This document shows positions 61,915-64,000 of a stretch of 64,000 nucleotides of DNA, in pieces. The notes under the pieces were generated by a model that was given only the letters and a program-made list of their open reading frames with translations, ran no database searches and was not told the origin of the DNA. Made by a program: the position numbers and the translations under genes. The stretch spans positions 124,001 to 188,000 of the forward strand of contig NZ_LZZW01000010.1 of assembly GCF_014170375.1 (NCBI RefSeq), written 5' to 3'. Each line of letters starts with the position of its first letter. The first letter of the stretch is position 1. The DNA comes from Variovorax sp. UMC13. Its GTDB lineage: Bacteria; Pseudomonadota; Gammaproteobacteria; Burkholderiales; Burkholderiaceae_C.

Positions 61915-63012
61915 ATGAACATCCCACACGCCTTGGCACGCTGGCCGCAGGCGGCCGCCTTGGGGCTGGCGATCGCGCTGATGCTGCCCGCGGCACGACC
62001 GGCAGCCGCCGATCCAAGCACATTAGCCGCCGCCGTGCGCCAGCGCGGCTATGTGCCGGTCTCCGGCGAGGGCGCCGTCTATGTGATCGACACCGCGGCC
62101 CAGACCCTGCTGAAGAAGATCCCCGACGTCGGCTCGCACCCCACGGTGCTGCGCATGCTGCCGGACCGCTCGAAGATCTACATCGACAACTTCGGGCCGG
62201 AGCGCGGCGAGATCGCGGTCATCGACACGCGCACCGACACCGTCGCCAAGAAGATCCCCACCCACGGCCTGCCCTTCGCCTCGATCCAGCTCGCGCCCGA
62301 CGGCCGCTTCCTGTACGTGCCCACCTCGGCCTCGCTGATGCAGGTGATCGACACCCGCAGCGACCAGGTGGTGCGCAGCTTCGCCCTGCCGGGATCGCCC
62401 ATCGCCATCGAGATCAGCCCCGACGGCCAGCGCCTCTACGTGTTCTTCTCCGACAGCACGGTGGCGCCCTACGATGCGCAGACCGGCGCCCCGCTCCGGC
62501 CTCGCCTGCCGGTGCAGGGCGTGGGGCCCGACTGGGGCGCCATGAGCGGCGACGGCCGCAAGCTCTATGCGATGAACGAGTTGAGCGACAGCATCTCGGT
62601 GATCGACACCGAGGCCTGGGCGGTGGTCAAGACCCTGACACTGCCGCCGGGCAGCGCGCCGGTCTCGGGCACGCTCACGCCCGATGGCAGCCAGCTCTAC
62701 ATCTGCAATGTCGGCACCCGCAACATCTCGATCGTCGACACGCGCACCGACACCGTCGTCAAGGTGATCCCGACCGAGCACGCGCCGGTGGTCGCCACCT
62801 TCAGCGCGGACGGCCAGCGCGCCTATGTGAGCGACCTGGGTGCGGCATCCAGGGCTTTCGCCGCACCGCTGGGCGGCACGATCGGACTGGCGTTCTTCTC
62901 GTTCCAGCCGGGCCTGCCCGGCAACGTCGTCACCTACGACACGCGCAGCCACCAGCCGGTCGGACGCGCGGTGGTCACCGGCACCGGACCGATCGTCGGC
63001 GTGTACGACTGA
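61915..63012 (+). CDS. Secreted YncE-like beta-propeller protein, second copy
   Basis: A 365-residue paralog of the upstream gene. The signal peptide covers about residues 1-32 and the propeller repeats follow (YVIDTAAQTLLKKIPDVGS, then YIDNFGPERGEIAVIDTR). The start is 37 bp after the first gene's stop, so they form an operon. Substrate or partner unknown. Confidence 0.85.
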   Translation: MNIPHALARWPQAAALGLAIALMLPAARPAAADPSTLAAAVRQRGYVPVSGEGAVYVIDTAAQTLLKKIPDVGSHPTVLRMLPDRSKIYIDNFGPERGEIAVIDTRTDTVAKKIPTHGLPFASIQLAPDGRFLYVPTSASLMQVIDTRSDQVVRSFALPGSPIAIEISPDGQRLYVFFSDSTVAPYDAQTGAPLRPRLPVQGVGPDWGAMSGDGRKLYAMNELSDSISVIDTEAWAVVKTLTLPPGSAPVSGTLTPDGSQLYICNVGTRNISIVDTRTDTVVKVIPTEHAPVVATFSADGQRAYVSDLGAASRAFAAPLGGTIGLAFFSFQPGLPGNVVTYDTRSHQPVGRAVVTGTGPIVGVYD

Positions 63013-63099
63013 GTGCAGGCATGGGCAAGGTCTTGGGAGGGCCGTCCGGGGCGCCGACGGCCAGGCGGCACAATCGGATGCTTCTCGTTCGATTCACCC

Positions 63100-63966
63100 A
63101 TGACCAACAGCACACACGACCTCCACGACAAGCGACTGGCCGATGCCTGGGCCACGCTGCAGGCGCATTCGGACAAGGGCCTGCCCCTGGACCAGGATCC
63201 GTCGCGCCTGGCTTTCGCCGATCCCGAGTTCCTGCTGCGCCGCGAGACCCGCGGCCTGCGCATGCAGCTCGAGCTCATGAAGCCCGACCTGCAGATGCGC
63301 GAGCACGGCATCGAGAACACCGTGGTGGTGTTCGGCAGCGCGCGCTTCCGCAGCCAGGAAGAATCGGCCGCCCTCATCGCCCAGGCCGAGGCGGTGGGCG
63401 ACACCGTGGCGGCCGAGCGCTGGCGCAAGCTGTCGCGCAACTCGCACTACTACGAGGAAGCGCGCGCCTTCGGCAAGCTGGTGGCGCAGTACAGCAACGA
63501 CAAGGACCCCGAGGACAAGCTGTTCATCTGCACCGGCGGCGGCCCGGGCATCATGCAGGCCGCCAACCGCGGCTCGCATGAAGGTGGCGGCCTCAACATC
63601 GGCCTGGCGATCGCGCTGCCGATGGAGGAGGAACCCAACCCCTACGTCACGCCGGCGTTGAGCTTCAAGTTCCACTACTTCGCCATCCGCAAGATGCACT
63701 TCATGATGCGGGCCAAGGCGCTGGTGGCCTTCCCCGGCGGCTTCGGCACGCTCGACGAGCTGTTCGAGGTGGTCACGCTGGTGCAGACCCGCAAGTCCAA
63801 GGCGGTGCCGATCGTGCTGTTCGGCTCCGAGTACTGGAAGCGCCTGATCGACTTCGATTTCCTGGTCGAAGAAGGCGTGATCTCGCCCCAGGACATCGAC
63901 CTGTTCCGCTACGTCGACACGCCCGAGGACGCCTGGGCCGCGGTCAAACGCTTCTACGCACTCTGA
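63100..63966 (+). CDS. LOG-family protein (cytokinin-activating type)
   Basis: A 288-residue LOG-family protein, nucleoside 5'-monophosphate phosphoribohydrolase-like. The signature PGGFGTLDELFE and CTGGGPGIMQAANRG are both present. Such proteins free the base from AMP-type substrates and are often mislabelled lysine decarboxylases. The family's N-terminal helical extension is present. The start at 63,100 is preferred, as the frame before it is not conserved in style. Confidence 0.87.
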   Translation: MTNSTHDLHDKRLADAWATLQAHSDKGLPLDQDPSRLAFADPEFLLRRETRGLRMQLELMKPDLQMREHGIENTVVVFGSARFRSQEESAALIAQAEAVGDTVAAERWRKLSRNSHYYEEARAFGKLVAQYSNDKDPEDKLFICTGGGPGIMQAANRGSHEGGGLNIGLAIALPMEEEPNPYVTPALSFKFHYFAIRKMHFMMRAKALVAFPGGFGTLDELFEVVTLVQTRKSKAVPIVLFGSEYWKRLIDFDFLVEEGVISPQDIDLFRYVDTPEDAWAAVKRFYAL

Positions 63967-64000
63967 TCGCGCCGCGCCTCAGGCGTCGACGTCGTCGGCA

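Overview
The window comes from a GC-rich betaproteobacterium, most likely a member of the Comamonadaceae such as Variovorax or a relative. The evidence is the high GC content, EF-P with Arg32 beside its rhamnosyltransferase EarP, a tartrate dehydrogenase with a divergent LysR regulator, and HU/PpiD/UvrC/PgsA housekeeping genes of betaproteobacterial type. Assignment below family level is inference.

Positions 1 to about 46,070 are a large, apparently intact temperate siphophage (tail-tube, tape-measure and tail-tip genes, no sheath). It is integrated at the 3' end of a tRNA-His(GTG) gene at 46,077-46,153. Its left end, the lysis genes and the other attachment site lie beyond base 1. From right to left: integrase and a DUF4224 excisionase-like gene (44.7-46.0 kb); a rightward early operon (35.06-44.7 kb) with small membrane proteins, an SMC-like ATPase, RecT, a YqaJ exonuclease, a DNA methyltransferase and many small unknowns; a control and cargo region (32.2-35.0 kb) with CI, a Cro/YdaS-like gene, paired operators and a type IV pilin cassette; a leftward early operon (24.8-32.0 kb) with a CII-like regulator, a replication initiator, DnaB, a PD-(D/E)XK nuclease, a RuvC-like resolvase, NinB and a DUF1364 protein; and a leftward late operon (1-23.7 kb) with terminase, portal, head, capsid, connector, tail tube, chaperone, tape measure and tail tip. 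Most genes overlap by ATGA, GTGA or TGATG, so translation is strongly coupled.

Three features stand out. A slippery heptamer A AAA AAC with a downstream stem-loop lies at the end of the tail-chaperone gene and would produce a lambda G/GT-type fusion. Two pairs of near-identical 12-bp operators sit beside cI and over the rightward early promoter, 2.3 kb apart. Between them sits an accessory cassette: a full-length type IV pilin with its own sigma-54-type promoter, divergent from a coupled pair encoding a Sel1-repeat protein and a small exported cysteine-containing protein. It occupies the place of lambda rexAB and is my best candidate for an undescribed lysogenic-conversion system, perhaps altering pili used as phage receptors.

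From 46,077 to 64,000 the sequence is ordinary chromosome: tRNA-His, ppiD, tRNA-Val(TAC), hupB, a tartrate dehydrogenase/dehalogenase pair with a LysR regulator, an EamA transporter, pgsA, uvrC, a lipoprotein gamma-glutamyltransferase, earP, a hydratase, efp, two tandem secreted beta-propeller proteins and a LOG-family protein.
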